Shown in pieces: positions 61,072-64,000 of a DNA stretch of 64,000 bases (positions within the stretch are counted from its first letter, which is position 1; every line of letters begins with the position of its first letter). The stretch lies in the NCBI RefSeq assembly GCF_023898315.1, contig NC_064614.1:379501348-379565347 (forward strand), given 5' to 3'. Origin of the DNA: Schistocerca nitens (Eukaryota > Arthropoda > Insecta > Orthoptera > Acrididae). The notes beneath the pieces were generated by a model. That model worked only from the letters and a program-made list of their open reading frames with translations. It was not told the DNA's origin and made no database searches. Position numbers and translations under genes: made by a program.

Positions 61072-62472
61072 CGATACTGGCCATTAAAATTACTAAACCA
61101 AGAAGAAATTCAGATGATAAACGGGTATTCATTGGACAAATATATTATACTAGAACTGACATATGATTACATTTTCACGCAATTTGGGTGCATACATCCT
61201 GAGAAATCAGTACCCAGAACAACCACCTCTGGCCGTAATAACGGCCTTGATACGCCTGGGCATTGAGTCAAACAGAGCTTGAATGGCGTGTACAGCTACA
61301 GCTGTCCATGCAGCTTCAACACGATACCACAGTTCATCAAGAGTAGTGACTGGCGTGTTGTGACGAGCTAGTTGCTCCGCCACCATTGACCAGACGTTTT
61401 CAGTTGGTGAGAGATCTGGAGAATGTGCTGACCAGGACTGCAGTCGAACATTTTCTGTATCCAGAAAGGCCCGTACAGGACCTGCAACATGCGTCCGTGC
61501 ACTATCCTGCTGAAATGTAGGGTTTCGCAGGGATTGAATGAAGGGTAGAGTCACGGGTAGTAACACATCTGAAATGTAACGTCCACTGTTCAAAGTGCCG
61601 TCAATAGGAACAAGAGGTGACCGAGACGTGTAACTAATGGCACCCCATACCATCACGCCGGGTGATACGCCAGTATGGCGATGAGGAATACACGCTTCCA
61701 ATGTGCGTTCACCGCGATGTCGCCAAACACGGATGCGACCATCATGATGATGTAAACAGAACTTGGGTTCATCCGAAAAAATGACGTTTGGCCATTCGTG
61801 CACCCAGGTTCGTCGTTGAGTACACCATCGCAGACGCTCCTGTCTGTGATGCAGCGTCAAGGGTAACCGCAGCCATGGTCTCCGAGCTGATAGTCCGTGC
61901 TGCTGCAAACGTCGTCGAACTGTTCGTGCAGATGGTTGTTGTCTTGCAAACGTCCCCATCTGTTGACTCAGGGATCGAGACGTGGCTGCACGATCCGTTA
62001 CAGCCTTGCGGATAAGATGCCTGTCTTCTCGACTGCTAGTGATACGAGGCCGTTGGGATCCAGCACGGCGTTCCGTATTACCTTCCTGAACCCACCGATT
62101 CCATATTGTGCTAACAGTCATTCGATCTCGATCAACGCGAGCAGCAATGTCGCGAAAGGATAAACCGCAATCGCGAGAAGCTACAACCCGACCTTTATCA
62201 AGGTGGGAAACGTGATGGTACGCATTTCTCCTCCTTATACGAGGCATCACAACGTTTCACCAGGCAACGCCAGTCAACTGTTGTTTGTGTATGAGAAATC
62301 GGTTGGAAACTTTCCTCATGTCAGCACATTTTAGGTGTCGCCACCGGCGCCAACCTTGTGTGAATGCTCTGAAAAGCTAATAATTTGCACTCTGCATCTC
62401 CTTCCTGTCGGTTAAATTTCGCGTCTGTAGCACGTCATCTTCGTGGTGTAGCAATTTTAATGGCCAGTAGTG
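61072..62472 (-). mobile_element. Tc1-A element, copy 3, complete with intact ORF
   Basis: 1,401 bp. The right end GGCCAGTAGTG (to 62472) and the left end CGATACTGGCCATTAAAATT are inverted, with two changes in the left tip (CGATACTGG for CACTACTGG) and one flanking TA altered. Gene and ends are otherwise uninterrupted. This copy serves as the family reference in the window. Confidence 0.94.
61207..62247 (-). CDS. Tc1-A transposase, intact DD34E
   Basis: 346 residues from the ATG at 62247-62245; a GTG directly before it is not needed. The enzyme binds the inverted repeats and catalyses cut-and-paste transposition into TA. A paired-like DNA-binding region spans about residues 1-125, with helix-turn-helix signatures around 28-52 (LSFRDIAARVDRDRMTVS) and 96-120, and a GSQRPR AT-hook-like motif at 63-68. 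A basic RRR stretch near 110-113 could aid nuclear entry. The catalytic residues are all present: D159 (FSDEPKF), D248 (QQDSARTH) and E283 (SPTENVW), with exactly 34 residues between D248 and E283. The length matches the usual 340-350 residues and there is no stop. The QQDSART block departs from the common QQDNARPH. Activity is possible but undemonstrated, and one terminal repeat is mutated. Confidence 0.94.
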   Translation of the reverse strand: MPRIRRRNAYHHVSHLDKGRVVASRDCGLSFRDIAARVDRDRMTVSTIWNRWVQEGNTERRAGSQRPRITSSREDRHLIRKAVTDRAATSRSLSQQMGTFARQQPSARTVRRRLQQHGLSARRPWLRLPLTLHHRQERLRWCTQRRTWVHEWPNVIFSDEPKFCLHHHDGRIRVWRHRGERTLEACIPHRHTGVSPGVMVWGAISYTSRSPLVPIDGTLNSGRYISDVLLPVTLPFIQSLRNPTFQQDSARTHVAGPVRAFLDTENVRLQSWSAHSPDLSPTENVWSMVAEQLARHNTPVTTLDELWYRVEAAWTAVAVHAIQALFDSMPRRIKAVITARGGCSGY

Positions 62473-62474
62473 TG

Positions 62475-63612
62475 TATACGCTACTTGTTTTTAACTTAAC
62501 TAGTCGTGCTTACTGTCACTTTCATTTTATCTGTGTATACAGTCTTATGCCTACTTTTAAAGACACATGATGTGACAGAAAGGGACTCCTAGAGTCACTC
62601 CTGCCACTGCCAACCCTCAAAAGGAGGACGAAGCTGGAAGCGATTTAGATTTTATGGACGGAGTTAAGGTCAATGTCACTTAAAAGCAATTTTCAGCCAA
62701 CTTCATTTTCTATAACTTCTTGTCGCTATTTTAACTAAGATGCAATTTTCCTCCATTCTTTTTTCGTTTTCAAATCTTTTGTCGATGTTTTACTAAGATA
62801 AAATTTGGGCTTATTTTAATTTCTACAAGATTCCTTGATGTCTAAAACAAAGGTTTACTTTTTTTAAACATGATGTTAAACATTCATTTTTGTTCTACTT
62901 AATTTTATCTATTGTTTGCAGTGTTTCTTTTATGATTGTATTACTTTCGTAATAATAAGGAACAACTGCTCTCAGCCACAATTCGTTGTTTTATTAAAAT
63001 GCACGATACTTGTTCGAGAACTTTGACAGTCTACATCAACTTTACATTCCGTTTAATTCTTGAACTGGCAAGATCACATTGTTATACCACAAAATACCAC
63101 ATTATGAAATATGAGTTTATAAAACTATGATGAATCGAAAAGTAACTTACTGTTTCTAGTAGTAGATGTCTGATAACGTTAATGTACAAATACACACTTT
63201 CTATTAAACAGCACATTTGCAGGAACATTTTGACACAACATATTTTTGAACACAATTCAAAACAAGTCACAGAATTTCGACCGTGAAGATGCTGCATTTT
63301 TACAAATACACAGATATTACAGGTGTTACGTTATTATTTACCTAGCTGTCCTTAATAATACAGATATTTTAAAATGTGATAAATGTGCCTAATTTTATAA
63401 AATGGTTAGATTATTAAAATACTTGTTTCTGTAGAAAAAAAAATTAACTTTTAAAATTACTGAAAAAATTGTGACTGCTAAACTCTGTTCGTTCATGCAG
63501 TAGGTTTTCAGAAGCCTTTTCTTTATGTAACATTATTTCTAATTGCTCTAGCAGATCAAGTTTCTTATCATTTTTTCTGTGTGGAGTACAGTTAAGCCGT
63601 TACGGATGTCAC
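62475..63612. other. AT-rich stretch without recognised gene
   Basis: Only short chance frames. It may include 3' non-coding sequence of the Penelope-like fragment that follows. Confidence 0.4.
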
Positions 63613-63777
63613 TTAGTCTGTGTCTGTTAAGGTACTTGTGATAGCTATTGCAGATTTGCCAAAGCGACTAAGTCTAAAGGCAACAATGTTTTCTTTGTAG
63701 CATGTATGGAAACTTCTTCCTGTTTTGCTTATGTAAAATGGAGGGCAGCTGTTGCACTGTAAATTATATACTCCACT
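63613..63777 (-). pseudogene. Penelope-like GIY-YIG endonuclease fragment
   Basis: The minus-strand frame reads GVYNLQCNSCPPFYISKTGR, then SFHTCYKENIVAFRLSRFG. The VYNLQC..C..FYI...TGRSF pattern is the C-terminal endonuclease of Penelope-like elements; the usual FYIGQTGRSF is altered to FYISKTGRSF. About 55 residues remain and no RT was found upstream in the window (the frame to 63924 is unrelated). Different subfamily from 5637-5735. Confidence 0.75.
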
Positions 63778-64000
63778 ATATACTGCACAATGGAAGCGTC
63801 CCAAGCGGCCAGCAAGCGACACTTCTGAATACGATATCGGATGAGTGCGAATACTAACGTTTATATTGATTTGTAAGATAGTTTTTACAATAATAAATGT
63901 ATGCAGTGCCATAAAAATCAGCAATAACTAAAAAATTACACCATATTTGTGATTATTTAGTTTCCTAAGGACCCTGGGAGATACGAAACGAGACATTATA

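Overview
This window looks like intergenic DNA from a large, repeat-rich arthropod genome, most likely an orthopteran of the grasshopper/locust type. That attribution is inference, from the mixture of tRNA-derived SINEs, Tc1 elements and non-LTR retrotransposons and from the absence of any recognisable host gene. I found no convincing cellular protein-coding gene, tRNA gene, rRNA gene, operon or CRISPR array. Nearly every long open frame belongs to a transposable element or is a by-product of one.

Layout. 0-5.2 kb: a small palindromic MITE, then a 3.5 kb region bounded by 52-bp inverted arms, filled with a cluster of short palindromes, a SINE and a broken Tc1 element. 5.6-13 kb: Penelope, Tc1-like, mariner, RTE-like and other LINE fragments with nested SINEs. 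13.3-14.6 kb: a foldback repeat. 14.6-19.2 kb: a CR1-like LINE with two intact ORFs, the best preserved retroelement here. 19.6-27.8 kb: SINEs, decayed CR1-like LINE pieces and one GC-rich stretch with clustered TAATTA sites. 27.9-36.6 kb: one R1-like LINE broken apart by a SINE/LTR nest, a SINE plus Tc1 transposon, and a second LINE. 36.8-49 kb: MITEs, Tc1 remnants, an RTE-like LINE carrying SINEs nested in a SINE, a coiled-coil ORF, a 5S rRNA-derived SINE and simple repeats. 51.1-62.5 kb: three Tc1-type elements. Two are split by LINEs that themselves carry SINEs; the third (61.1-62.5 kb) has an intact DD34E transposase. The window ends with a second Penelope endonuclease fragment.

How the parts relate. 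SINE-A is the commonest family, with about 16 copies in both orientations. Many have 10-15 bp target-site duplications, as expected of LINE-machinery mobilisation. Its 3' body also occurs under a different tRNA-like head (54.2 kb), and that head occurs over a third body (48.1 kb), so SINE modules have been exchanged. Nesting gives relative ages: Tc1 then LINE then SINE at 51.6-55.0 and 57.3-59.8 kb; LINE then SINE then Tc1 at 30-32 kb; SINE then LINE at 19.6-20.8 kb.

The points most worth a second look are the TTTTTTA slippery heptamer at the ORF1/ORF2 junction of the intact CR1-like LINE, where ORF2 has no early ATG; a nearly intact Tc1-like transposase with DD32E spacing that has lost its first Asp; the palindrome cluster at 1.7-5.2 kb; and the modular SINE chimera.
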